A stretch of 5,858 nucleotides of DNA from SZUA-229 sp964531165 (GCA_964531165.1 CAZHEA010000135.1:1-5858), one strand, 5' to 3'. Positions 1 through 5,566 are shown, counted from the stretch's first letter. Program-made: numbers and translations. Notes: generated by a model from the letters alone, not told the origin.

Positions 1-512
1 AAGTGTCTTTCGACATTGATGCAAACGGTATTCTGAATGTATCGGCGAAAGATAAAGCGACCGGTAAAGAGCAGTCTATCGTGATTAAAGCCTCTTCAGG
101 TTTGTCTGATGAAGAAGTTGAGAACATGGTGAAAGATGCGGAAGCGCATGCTGAAGAGGATCGCAAGATGAAGGAGCTGGTTGAAGTGCGTAATACCGCC
201 GACAACCTGATTCATGCATCTGAGAAATCAATCAAAGATCTGGGCGATCAGGTTGAAGAAAGTGAAAAGACAGCGATTGAAGCGGCTATTACTGAGCTAA
301 AAGAAGCGGTTGCCGGTAACGATAAAGAACTTATCGAAACTAAGACTACCGCGCTGACTGAAGTTGCCGGTAAAGTGGCTGAAAAAGCCTATTCACAATC
401 ACAGCAAAAAGAGGGTGCAGCGGATGCTGGCGCAGAAGCCGGTGATGCAAAGCCTGCCGATGACGAAGTGGTTGACGCTGAGTTTGAAGAAGTGAAAGAC
501 GATAATAAATAA
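1..512 (+). CDS. dnaK: Chaperone DnaK (Hsp70), C-terminal part, 5' truncated by window
   Basis: This is the last 169 codons of the Hsp70 chaperone DnaK, an ATP-driven cytoplasmic foldase that works with DnaJ and GrpE. The reading frame is open to the window edge, so the GTG at position 3 is an internal valine codon and not a start. The visible part begins in the last strands of the substrate-binding beta domain (FDIDANGILNVSAKDK, residues 3-18 of the fragment). It continues through the alpha-helical lid (from about residue 34, LSDEEVENMVKDAEAHAEED) and ends in an acidic, Ala/Gly/Asp/Glu-rich disordered tail (about 137-169) closing with EFEEVKDDNK, the typical bacterial DnaK tail. The ATPase domain and most of the peptide-binding pocket lie upstream and cannot be assessed. 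dnaJ follows on the same strand after 224 bp containing a terminator-like hairpin and a palindromic repeat. Identification is secure. Confidence 0.97.
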   Translation, partial: VSFDIDANGILNVSAKDKATGKEQSIVIKASSGLSDEEVENMVKDAEAHAEEDRKMKELVEVRNTADNLIHASEKSIKDLGDQVEESEKTAIEAAITELKEAVAGNDKELIETKTTALTEVAGKVAEKAYSQSQQKEGAADAGAEAGDAKPADDEVVDAEFEEVKDDNK

Positions 513-541
513 GTCATTCACATAGGCATTGAGCCGTTACG

Positions 542-578
542 AAATGCCTGGTTTTTTAGCCGGGCATTTTGTGTGTTT
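542..578 (+). terminator. Hairpin terminator after dnaK
   Basis: AAATGCCTGG (542-551) pairs with CCGGGCATTT (560-569) around an 8-base loop, with one G-U pair. It is followed by a broken T-rich run, TGTGTGTTT. It lies 30 bp after the dnaK stop. The interrupted T tract suggests partial termination, which would lower dnaJ relative to dnaK. An alternative pairing, AGGCATT upstream with AATGCCT, could compete with it. Confidence 0.6.
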
Positions 579-594
579 AAAGCTTTAAAAGCTG

Positions 595-697
595 TTTACC
601 GCTAATGAACGCAAAACACGCAAATAAAAGCATCATTTCAGGTTAAAGCGCTGCAGGCGCTTTAACCTGAAAAACATTAGCGTTTATTTGCGGTAAA
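595..697. repeat. Nested palindromic repeat, copy 1 (dnaK-dnaJ gap)
   Basis: The outer arms are TTTACCGCTAATGAACGC (595-612) and GCGTTTATTTGCGGTAAA (680-697), which match as an inverted repeat at 16 of 18 positions. Inside sits a perfect 16-bp stem, TTTCAGGTTAAAGCGC (636-651) with its complement at 657-672, around the 5-base loop TGCAG. The left arm contains three units of the type CGCAAATAAA at 600, 610 and 619. The same ends recur at 3208-3325 and 4335-4451. No open reading frame or clear target-site duplication is visible, so it looks like a non-autonomous, MITE-like or REP-like intergenic element. Function is unknown. Confidence 0.85.
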
Positions 698-736
698 AAA
701 ATAATATACAGTTGTAAGTTAAAGAGACAAACAAGC

Positions 737-1870
737 ATGTCAAAACGAGATTATTACGAAGTTCTATGTATATCCAAAGATGCCAATGAAGCCGCAATTA
801 AAAAGGCTTTTAAACGTTCGGCAATGAAGCATCATCCGGACAGGAATACAGATAACCCGGATGCAGAAGAAAAATTTAAGGAGTGTAAAGAAGCCTATGA
901 AATTTTGTCTGATGCGCAGAAACGTGCGGCTTATGATCAGTACGGTCATGCGGGCGTAGATCCTTCCGCCGGTGGCGGCGCGGGTTATGGTGCGGGTGCG
1001 GGTAACTTCAGTGATATTTTCGGAGATGTGTTCGGTGATATTTTTGGTGGTGGCGGAGGTGGGCGTAGTCGTTCCTATCGCGGGTCTGATTTACGTTACA
1101 ATATGGAATTGAGCCTGGAAGATGCGGTTGCCGGCACCACCATCAAAATTAAAATTCCGACACTGGTGGGTTGTAAAACCTGTGCCGGTAGCGGTGCGAA
1201 AAAAGGCTCTTCACCTACAACCTGTACAACCTGTGGCGGCACGGGCCAGGTGCGTATTCAGCAGGGCTTTTTCTCAGTGCAGCAAACCTGTCCACATTGC
1301 CATGGTCAGGGCAAAACGATTTCTGACCCCTGTGGTGACTGTCACGGTCAGGGCCGTATAGAAGAGCGTAAAACCTTATCTGTTAAAGTGCCTGCCGGTG
1401 TTGATAATGGCGACCGAATTCGTTTATCAGGTGAAGGTGAAGCCGGTGAAAATGGCGGGCCAGCGGGTGATTTATATGTGCAGGTACATGTTAAGTCACA
1501 TTCTATTTTTGAACGTGATGGCAGTAATTTATTATGCAAAATGCCAATTAGTGTAGCGACAGCGGCCTTAGGTGGTGAGCTGGAGGTGCCAACATTAAAC
1601 GGTCGTGTTAAGCTGAAAATACCCGGTGAAACACAAACCGGCAGAATGTTCCGCTTAAAGGGCAAGGGTGTTAAGCCGGTGCGTGGTGGAATGGTTGGTG
1701 ATTTAATGTGCAAGGTAGTTATTGAAACACCGGTTAAACTTACCTCAAAGCAGAAAGAGTTATTGAGAGAGTTTGAACAAAGCATGCACGGTGATAATAA
1801 AAACCACAATCCGCAGGGCAGCAGCTGGGTGGACGGGGTTAAGAAATTCTTTGATGATATGAAATTATAA
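737..1870 (+). CDS. dnaJ: Chaperone protein DnaJ (Hsp40, type I)
   Basis: DnaJ is the cytoplasmic co-chaperone that delivers unfolded substrates to DnaK and stimulates its ATPase. The 377 residues match the usual length (E. coli 376). The domains in order are: J-domain at about 1-70 with HPD at 33-35 and QKRAAYDQYG at its end; a Gly/Phe-rich linker at about 72-110; and a zinc domain with all four CxxCxGxG motifs (146-153, 163-170, 185-192, 199-206), including the usual QQGFFSVQQTC. The two C-terminal substrate-binding beta domains follow, then a short tail. Oddities in the J-domain are Cys11 where glycine is normal (EVLCISKDA), Ser28 in KRSAMK where leucine is usual, and Cys50. The HPD loop and all zinc ligands are intact, so the protein is probably functional. 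The ATG at 737 fits the family start; the upstream Shine-Dalgarno sequence (AAAGAGA) is weak and distant. The stop overlaps the next gene's ATG (TAATG). Confidence 0.97.
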   Translation: MSKRDYYEVLCISKDANEAAIKKAFKRSAMKHHPDRNTDNPDAEEKFKECKEAYEILSDAQKRAAYDQYGHAGVDPSAGGGAGYGAGAGNFSDIFGDVFGDIFGGGGGGRSRSYRGSDLRYNMELSLEDAVAGTTIKIKIPTLVGCKTCAGSGAKKGSSPTTCTTCGGTGQVRIQQGFFSVQQTCPHCHGQGKTISDPCGDCHGQGRIEERKTLSVKVPAGVDNGDRIRLSGEGEAGENGGPAGDLYVQVHVKSHSIFERDGSNLLCKMPISVATAALGGELEVPTLNGRVKLKIPGETQTGRMFRLKGKGVKPVRGGMVGDLMCKVVIETPVKLTSKQKELLREFEQSMHGDNKNHNPQGSSWVDGVKKFFDDMKL

Positions 1871-2355
1871 TGAATACACGCAGAAAATTATTAACGGGAT
1901 TTGCTACTATGCTGGCAGGGGTCTTTGCCGGTCGCAACGCGAGTGCGTCTGCAGATAATTCAGGTGAAAACGAGCTGCGTTTTCCCGGTGACCCGACTGA
2001 ACATAATGTGGTCTACCAGTTAAATAAATCCGATGCAAAATACCATGATGCAATTTTATTTTCGGCCGCTGAAATGCTGCGTAAATATAATGATAATGTC
2101 ACTATTGTGATTACTGCATTTGGCCCCGGCATTCATGTGCTGGCAAAAAAACCATTGCGTGAGGTATCGGATGAAGTTAATCAAAAAATAAAAAGCATGT
2201 CTGATTACGGAGTGAAATTTCATGCCTGCGGAAATACGATGCATGCATTGGGCTGGGAAAAAGCAGATATGCACGATTTTGTTGAAGTGGTGCAGGTTGG
2301 GGCAGCGGATTTAATTGAACTGCAGGCTAAAGGATACGGCTATATCAGTTGGTAA
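1870..2355 (+). CDS. DsrE/DsrF-family protein with probable Tat signal peptide
   Basis: This 161-residue protein begins with a twin-arginine type signal: TRRKLLTG at residues 3-10, a hydrophobic stretch at about 7-21 (LLTGFATMLAGVFAG), and likely cleavage after Ala26 or Ala28 in RNASASADN. The mature part resembles the small DsrE/DsrF-like sulfur-relay fold: a first strand HNVVYQLNKSD (45-55), a helix with AAEMLRKY, a second strand VTIVITAFGPGIHVL, and the pattern VKFHACGNTMHALGW (115-129) with the only cysteine, Cys120. In relatives such as DsrE and TusD a conserved cysteine carries persulfide sulfur. A similar role for Cys120 in the periplasm is inference, and many exported members of the family have no known function. 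The ATG overlaps the dnaJ stop by one base and has no clear Shine-Dalgarno sequence, suggesting translational coupling to dnaJ; dapB starts 41 bp downstream. The start is supported because the Tat motif follows it directly. Family assignment is fairly sure; function is not. Confidence 0.8.
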   Translation: MNTRRKLLTGFATMLAGVFAGRNASASADNSGENELRFPGDPTEHNVVYQLNKSDAKYHDAILFSAAEMLRKYNDNVTIVITAFGPGIHVLAKKPLREVSDEVNQKIKSMSDYGVKFHACGNTMHALGWEKADMHDFVEVVQVGAADLIELQAKGYGYISW

Positions 2356-2380
2356 AATTCGCATCTTAAAAATATAAAAT
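2349..2380 (+). promoter_or_regulatory. Possible dapB promoter
   Basis: TTGGTA (2349-2354) lies 18 bp before TATAAA (2373-2378), inside an AT-rich stretch covering the end of the DsrE-like gene and its 41-bp gap to dapB. A start here would leave a leader of only about a dozen bases, with at best a GAG (2388-2390) as ribosome-binding site. The gap is short enough for simple read-through from dnaJ, so this is tentative. Confidence 0.25.
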
Positions 2381-2396
2381 ACAGTTCGAGACAAAA

Positions 2397-3197
2397 ATGT
2401 TAAAAATTGCAATTACCGGTGCTGCCGGTCGCATGGGGAAAACGTTAATTGAAGCCTGTCAGCAGGCAGAAGACTGTTCGGTTACGGCAGCGATTGAGCG
2501 CCCGGGTATCAGTTTAATTGGTGCGGATGCGGGAGAGCTTGCAGGTGTCGGCACACTTAGTGTTCAGTTAGTCGATGATGTTGCCAGTGTTGTTGGAGAT
2601 TTCGATACCTTAATAGACTTTACTTCTATAGAGACTACATTAAATAATCTTGAAATCTGTAAAGCCAATGGTAAGCATATTATTATCGGTACAACCGGTT
2701 TCAACGACGAACAAAAACAAACCATAAAAGATGCCGCTGAAAAAACGGCTGTTGTATTTGCGCCTAATATGAGCGTAGGTGTAAACCTGTGTTTAAAATT
2801 ATTAGAAATGGCAGCTTCGGTGTTAAATGAAGATTACGATATAGAAATCATCGAAGCCCATCACCGTCATAAAGTCGATGCCCCGTCGGGTACGGCTTTA
2901 CGTATGGGTGAAGTGGTGGCAGAAACGTTAGGTAGAGATTTAAGCGAATGCGCTGTGTATGGCCGTGAAGGTCATACAGGTGCACGTGAGCCCGGCACCA
3001 TTGGTTTTGAAACCATTCGGGCTGGCGATATTGTTGGTGAGCATACCGTGATGTTTGCAACCGAAGGTGAGAGAGTAGAAATAACGCATAAAGCATCGAG
3101 TCGAATGACCTTTGCAAAAGGCGCTGTGCGTGCAGCTAAGTGGCTGCAGGGGAAGGAAAAAGGATTGTATGATATGCAGGATGTTTTGGGGTTATAA
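2397..3197 (+). CDS. dapB: 4-hydroxy-tetrahydrodipicolinate reductase
   Basis: DapB reduces the DapA product, 4-hydroxy-tetrahydrodipicolinate, with NAD(P)H to tetrahydrodipicolinate in the diaminopimelate/lysine pathway, feeding both protein lysine and peptidoglycan. It is a cytoplasmic enzyme, tetrameric in known cases. The 266 residues are close to E. coli (273). Visible signatures are the dinucleotide-binding loop GAAGRMG (8-14), DFT (74-76), GTTG (98-101) and APNMSVGVN (122-130). The substrate and catalytic signature EAHHRHKVDAPSGTA spans 153-167; by alignment to E. coli His159 and Lys163, the proton donor pair is His155 and Lys159. REGHTGAREPGTIGF follows at 190-204. The start has a poor Shine-Dalgarno sequence (GAG six bases upstream) but gives the standard MLKIAITGAAGRMG N-terminus. 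In many gammaproteobacteria carA follows dapB; here a palindromic repeat and fabD follow instead. Confidence 0.97.
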   Translation: MLKIAITGAAGRMGKTLIEACQQAEDCSVTAAIERPGISLIGADAGELAGVGTLSVQLVDDVASVVGDFDTLIDFTSIETTLNNLEICKANGKHIIIGTTGFNDEQKQTIKDAAEKTAVVFAPNMSVGVNLCLKLLEMAASVLNEDYDIEIIEAHHRHKVDAPSGTALRMGEVVAETLGRDLSECAVYGREGHTGAREPGTIGFETIRAGDIVGEHTVMFATEGERVEITHKASSRMTFAKGAVRAAKWLQGKEKGLYDMQDVLGL

Positions 3198-3207
3198 AAT
3201 CAAAAGA

Positions 3208-3325
3208 TTTACCGCAAATGAACGCGAATGTACGCAAATTATTTAAGTTTATGCGCCTGCGGCGCATTATATAAAATTAAATATTTTGATTTTATTTGCG
3301 TCTATTAGCATTCATTTGCGCTAAA
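3208..3325. repeat. Nested palindromic repeat, copy 2 (dapB-fabD gap)
   Basis: The arms at 3208-3239 and 3294-3325 are inverted copies matching at 27 of 32 positions and begin with TTTACCGCAAATGAACGC. Each arm consists of three units of exactly 10 bp, of the type CGCAAATGAA, starting at 3213, 3223 and 3233 on the left and mirrored at 3291, 3301 and 3311 on the right. The centre carries a different hairpin from the other copies: ATGCGCC (3251-3257), loop TGC, GGCGCAT (3261-3267). The element begins 11 bp after the dapB stop and ends 32 bp before the fabD start, filling most of the 160-bp gap. No coding capacity or clear target-site duplication is seen. Confidence 0.85.
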
Positions 3326-3343
3326 TAGCTTTTGCGTCTAATT

Positions 3344-3351
3344 AAAAAGGG
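3344..3351 (+). promoter_or_regulatory. Ribosome-binding site of fabD
   Basis: The purine run AAAAAGGG ends six bases before the ATG at 3358 and fits a Shine-Dalgarno sequence. It supports this start, which gives the family N-terminus MKFACVFPGQGSQ. Confidence 0.6.
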
Positions 3352-3357
3352 TAATTT

Positions 3358-4305
3358 ATGAAATTTGCATGTGTATTTCCGGGCCAGGGGTCTCAATCGT
3401 TAGAAATGATGGCGGAATTAGCTGAAGTTTATCCAGTGGTAAACGAGTTGTTCGCTAAGGCATCTAAAATCTTAAGATATGATTTGTGGAAAATAATACA
3501 GGAAGGCCCCGTAGAGGAGCTAAATAAAACGGAAGTGACACAACCTGCCATGCTGGTTGCCGGTGTAGCAGTATATGAAATTTTAAAAAGCAAACTCGGT
3601 GAGGATGTTACGCCGGAAATTATGGCAGGCCATAGTTTAGGTGAGTACACCGCTTTAGTTTGCGCAGGTGCTTTAGAATTTGATGCAGCGGTTAAGCTGG
3701 TTGCTAAACGTGGAAAGTTAATGCAGGCAGCGGTGCCGGATGGTGTTGGTGCCATGGCTGCTATTCTGGGTTTAGAAGACGATGTTGTTTTAGAAATTTG
3801 TGAAATGTGCAGTGATGATAATTTTGCTGTGCAGGCGGTGAATTTTAATTCTCCCGGACAGATTGTTATAGCCGGTAATGTACAGGCGGTTGAAACGGCA
3901 ATGGCGATTGCAAAAGAGAAAGGCGCGAAGCGTGCTTTAAAATTGCCAGTCAGTGTTCCATCGCACTCTAACTTAATGCAAGGAGCAGCGAAAAAATTAG
4001 CGACTTATTTAAAAGATGTAAAAATTAAAAAGGCATCGACTATTCCGGTTATTCAAAATGTTGCCGCTAGAAATTATGTTAAACCAGCGGATGTTAAAAA
4101 GAATTTAGTTAAGCAATTGCATAACCCGGTTCTGTGGGTGGATAGTGTAAATAATTTAATTAAAGAAGGTGTGGATACCATTATTGAATGTGGGCCGGGG
4201 AAAGTGTTAATCGGCCTGAATAAACGTATTAATAAAGAAGTGGCACATTTTACAATTAATAATGTGGATACCTTAGATAAAACGCTTGAAGAAATCGCGC
4301 CATAG
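3358..4305 (+). CDS. fabD: Malonyl-CoA:acyl carrier protein transacylase
   Basis: FabD moves the malonyl group from malonyl-CoA to the phosphopantetheine arm of acyl carrier protein, supplying the two-carbon donor for type II fatty acid synthesis in the cytoplasm. The 315 residues compare with 309 in E. coli. Motifs visible are PGQGSQ (8-13), TQPAM (61-65), the nucleophile elbow GHSLGE (91-96) with catalytic Ser93, the malonyl-carboxylate arginine in KRGKLMQ (Arg118), NFNSPGQIVIAG (162-173), VPSHS with catalytic His203, QLHNPVLW (253-260) and the late signature ECGPGKVLIGL (277-287). No key residue is missing. Its target AcpP and the next-step enzyme FabG are encoded downstream on the same strand. 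The usual immediate upstream neighbour fabH (ketoacyl-ACP synthase III) is absent here; dapB takes its place. The gap to fabG is 296 bp, far longer than in a compact fab operon. Confidence 0.97.
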   Translation: MKFACVFPGQGSQSLEMMAELAEVYPVVNELFAKASKILRYDLWKIIQEGPVEELNKTEVTQPAMLVAGVAVYEILKSKLGEDVTPEIMAGHSLGEYTALVCAGALEFDAAVKLVAKRGKLMQAAVPDGVGAMAAILGLEDDVVLEICEMCSDDNFAVQAVNFNSPGQIVIAGNVQAVETAMAIAKEKGAKRALKLPVSVPSHSNLMQGAAKKLATYLKDVKIKKASTIPVIQNVAARNYVKPADVKKNLVKQLHNPVLWVDSVNNLIKEGVDTIIECGPGKVLIGLNKRINKEVAHFTINNVDTLDKTLEEIAP

Positions 4306-4334
4306 TTCAAGGTTTTTTCTAAAAGAAAAAATAC

Positions 4335-4451
4335 TTTACCGCAAATAAACGAAAAATATGCAAATAAAAGCTTTAATTCAGTTTTATGCGTAGGTCACAG
4401 GAACATAAACCTGAAATATATTGGTGCCAATTTGCGTTTATTTGCGGTAAA
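4335..4451. repeat. Nested palindromic repeat, copy 3 (fabD-fabG gap)
   Basis: The ends TTTACCGCAAATAAACGA (4335-4352) and GCGTTTATTTGCGGTAAA (4434-4451) are an inverted pair matching at 17 of 18 positions, and the right end is identical to that of copy 1. Left-arm units start at 4340, 4350 and 4359 with the same 10-9-10 spacing as copy 1. The inner stem TTCAGTTTTATG (4377-4388) pairs with CATAAACCTGAA (4404-4415) at 11 of 12 positions, and shares the TTCAG...CTGAA theme with copy 1. Copies 1 and 3 are therefore closer to each other than to copy 2. With the adjoining element at 4491-4578 it accounts for most of the 296-bp gap between fabD and fabG. Confidence 0.85.
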
Positions 4452-4490
4452 AGGCTTTTATCTTTTGAATAGATAAGAACAATTTAAACT

Positions 4491-4578
4491 GTCATCCCCG
4501 AATGCTTGTGTCGGGGATCCAGCGACTTTTAATTGATTCGAAGTCACTAGATTCCCGACACAAGCATTCGGGAATGAC
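4491..4578. repeat. 88-bp REPIN-like palindrome (fabD-fabG gap)
   Basis: Arms at 4491-4519 and 4550-4578 are inverted copies matching at 27 of 29 positions (GTCATYCCCGAATGC... type). Each arm is itself a hairpin: CCCCGA/TCGGGG with a 9-base loop on the left, TTCCCGA/TCGGGAA with a 9-base loop on the right. A further imperfect pairing (CCAGCGACTT with AAGTCACTAG) lies inside the arms, so nearly all of the 88 bp folds back. Two REP-like hairpins facing each other is the architecture of REPINs/BIMEs, which in other bacteria are moved by RAYT transposases encoded elsewhere. The mobility link is inference. It ends 23 bp before the fabG ATG, so a transcript from fabD would carry the hairpin next to the fabG ribosome-binding site. 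Confidence 0.85.
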
Positions 4579-4590
4579 AAAATGAAGATT

Positions 4591-4595
4591 AAGGA
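4591..4595 (+). promoter_or_regulatory. Ribosome-binding site of fabG
   Basis: AAGGA lies six bases before the ATG at 4602. It is a good Shine-Dalgarno match that confirms the start and lies just outside the 88-bp palindrome. Confidence 0.65.
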
Positions 4596-4601
4596 ATTAG
4601 A

Positions 4602-5339
4602 ATGAATTTAGAAAATCAAATAGCATTAGTTACCGGTGTCAGCCGTGGCATAGGTAAAGCGATTGCCGAAACATTAGCTGCTGCAGGTGCAACCGTAATC
4701 GGCACCGCAACGTCAGATGGTGGTGCCGAAAAAATTACGGAATACTTATCAGTAAAAGGTGGTAAGGGTATGTGCCTGAATGTAGCTGACGATGCATCAA
4801 TTAAAGATGTGCTGGCTACTATTAAAGATGAGTTCGGTGCTATTAATATTCTGGTGAATAATGCGGGCATTACCCGTGATAATTTATTGATGATGATGAA
4901 AGATGATCAGTGGAATGACATTATTCAGACCAACCTGACGTCAATTTTCAAAATGTCAAAAGCTGTAATACGGCCGATGATGAAAGCGCGCAACGGACGT
5001 ATAATCAACATAACCTCTGTTGTAGGTTTAACTGGTAACGCGGGGCAGACTAACTACTCGGCGGCTAAAGCCGGTATATTAGGCTTCACTAAATCTCTGG
5101 CCCGTGAAATTGGCTCGCGCAAAATTACCGTAAATTCAGTCGCCCCTGGATTTATCGATACGGATATGACTCGTGAGTTGCCGGATGAGCAGCGTGAAGC
5201 ACTGATTTCGCAGATTCCCCTGAATAAGTTGGGCGATCCGCAGGATATCGCCAATGCGGTAGCTTTCTTGGCATCGCCTGAAGCCAGCTATATTACCGGC
5301 GAGACGATTAATGTGAATGGCGGCATGTATATGCCGTAG
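4602..5339 (+). CDS. fabG: 3-oxoacyl-[acyl-carrier-protein] reductase
   Basis: FabG is the NADPH-dependent reductase that converts 3-ketoacyl-ACP to 3-hydroxyacyl-ACP, the first reduction in each elongation round. It is a short-chain dehydrogenase/reductase of 245 residues (E. coli 244). The cofactor loop TGVSRGIG is at 11-18 and NNAG at 86-89. The catalytic set is Asn111 (QTNL), Ser139 (NITSVVG), Tyr152 and Lys156 (NYSAAKAG), in register with E. coli Ser138/Tyr151/Lys155. NSVAPGFIDTDMT (178-190) and the C-terminal GETINVNGGMYMP are typical of true FabG rather than a generic SDR, and placement between fabD and acpP settles it. It has a good Shine-Dalgarno sequence (AAGGA). Upstream lie 296 bp with two palindromes; downstream 241 bp with another repeat, then acpP. 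Confidence 0.97.
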   Translation: MNLENQIALVTGVSRGIGKAIAETLAAAGATVIGTATSDGGAEKITEYLSVKGGKGMCLNVADDASIKDVLATIKDEFGAINILVNNAGITRDNLLMMMKDDQWNDIIQTNLTSIFKMSKAVIRPMMKARNGRIINITSVVGLTGNAGQTNYSAAKAGILGFTKSLAREIGSRKITVNSVAPGFIDTDMTRELPDEQREALISQIPLNKLGDPQDIANAVAFLASPEASYITGETINVNGGMYMP

Positions 5340-5349
5340 CGTTTGCTCG

Positions 5350-5430
5350 CCTCCTGGTAAAATGAGGGGTCGGGGGAGATTTAATATTAAACTTAAATCC
5401 CCCTCAGTCCGCCTTTTTCTAAGGGGGAAG
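5350..5430. repeat. Degenerate G/C-run inverted repeat (fabG-acpP gap)
   Basis: The centre is a stem of GGGGG-ATTTAA (5372-5384, with an AG bulge) and TTAAAT-CCCCC (5393-5403). It is flanked by smaller hairpins: CCTC/GAGG (5350-5353 with 5364-5367) and CCGCCTT/AAGGGGG (5409-5415 with 5421-5427, one mismatch). The outer hairpins face each other, which resembles a decayed REP pair of a family different from the other two. It begins about 10 bp after the fabG stop. No T tract follows the main stem, so it is not an ordinary intrinsic terminator, although it could slow or partly stop transcription. Boundaries are approximate. Confidence 0.55.
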
Positions 5431-5508
5431 TTTGTGATTGACTTATTATTCTGGCTAAACGATTGATTATAAAGAGTTTAACCGGAAAATAAATACATTA
5501 AAAAAACA

Positions 5509-5538
5509 CTGGTAGTCTGTGGCGTTATTCTCTAAAAT
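5509..5538 (+). promoter_or_regulatory. Possible acpP promoter
   Basis: TAAAAT (5533-5538) is a fair -10 hexamer, with a weak -35 candidate CTGGTA (5509-5514) 18 bp upstream. A start near 5545 would give a leader of about 36 bases ending in a good ribosome-binding site. A dedicated promoter would fit the very high AcpP demand known in other bacteria and the long gap after fabG. The match is by eye only. Confidence 0.35.
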
Positions 5539-5566
5539 ACCGCCCAGCTCGAACATATTCGTAATT

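Noticed and set aside
3..512. GTG at position 3 as the start of a separate 169-residue protein
   Set aside because: The sequence is the continuous C-terminal part of DnaK, and the frame is open to the window edge.
576..589. 14-bp palindrome TTTAAAGCTTTAAA after dnaK as an operator
   Set aside because: It is a perfect palindrome but AT-rich and without a recognised regulator motif. It could arise by chance or as edge sequence of the adjacent repeat.
687..710. dnaJ promoter formed by the end of repeat copy 1 and TAATATACA
   Set aside because: A -10-like sequence is present, but no -35 hexamer lies at suitable spacing.
1122..1361. 79-codon alternative + frame inside dnaJ
   Set aside because: It overlaps the zinc-finger region of dnaJ, whose conservation fixes the real frame; the alternative shows no known features.
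1348..1809. 153-codon open frame on the - strand inside dnaJ
   Set aside because: It lies fully within dnaJ, has no recognisable motif or ribosome-binding site, and is explained as the reverse shadow of a conserved gene. The same holds for the other antisense frames in dapB, fabD, fabG and the DsrE-like gene.
4313..4331. A/T-only hairpin (TTTTTTCT / AGAAAAAA) after fabD as a terminator
   Set aside because: The stem has only one G-C pair and no following T tract, so it is too weak to call.
595..4451. CRISPR-like array or tRNA/small RNA genes in the gaps
   Set aside because: The repeats are far apart, palindromic with variable cores, and have no regular spacers. No tRNA cloverleaf or known RNA family is recognisable.
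5550..5561. CGAA-CATA-TTCG inverted repeat in the acpP leader
   Set aside because: Four-base arms are too short to distinguish from chance.
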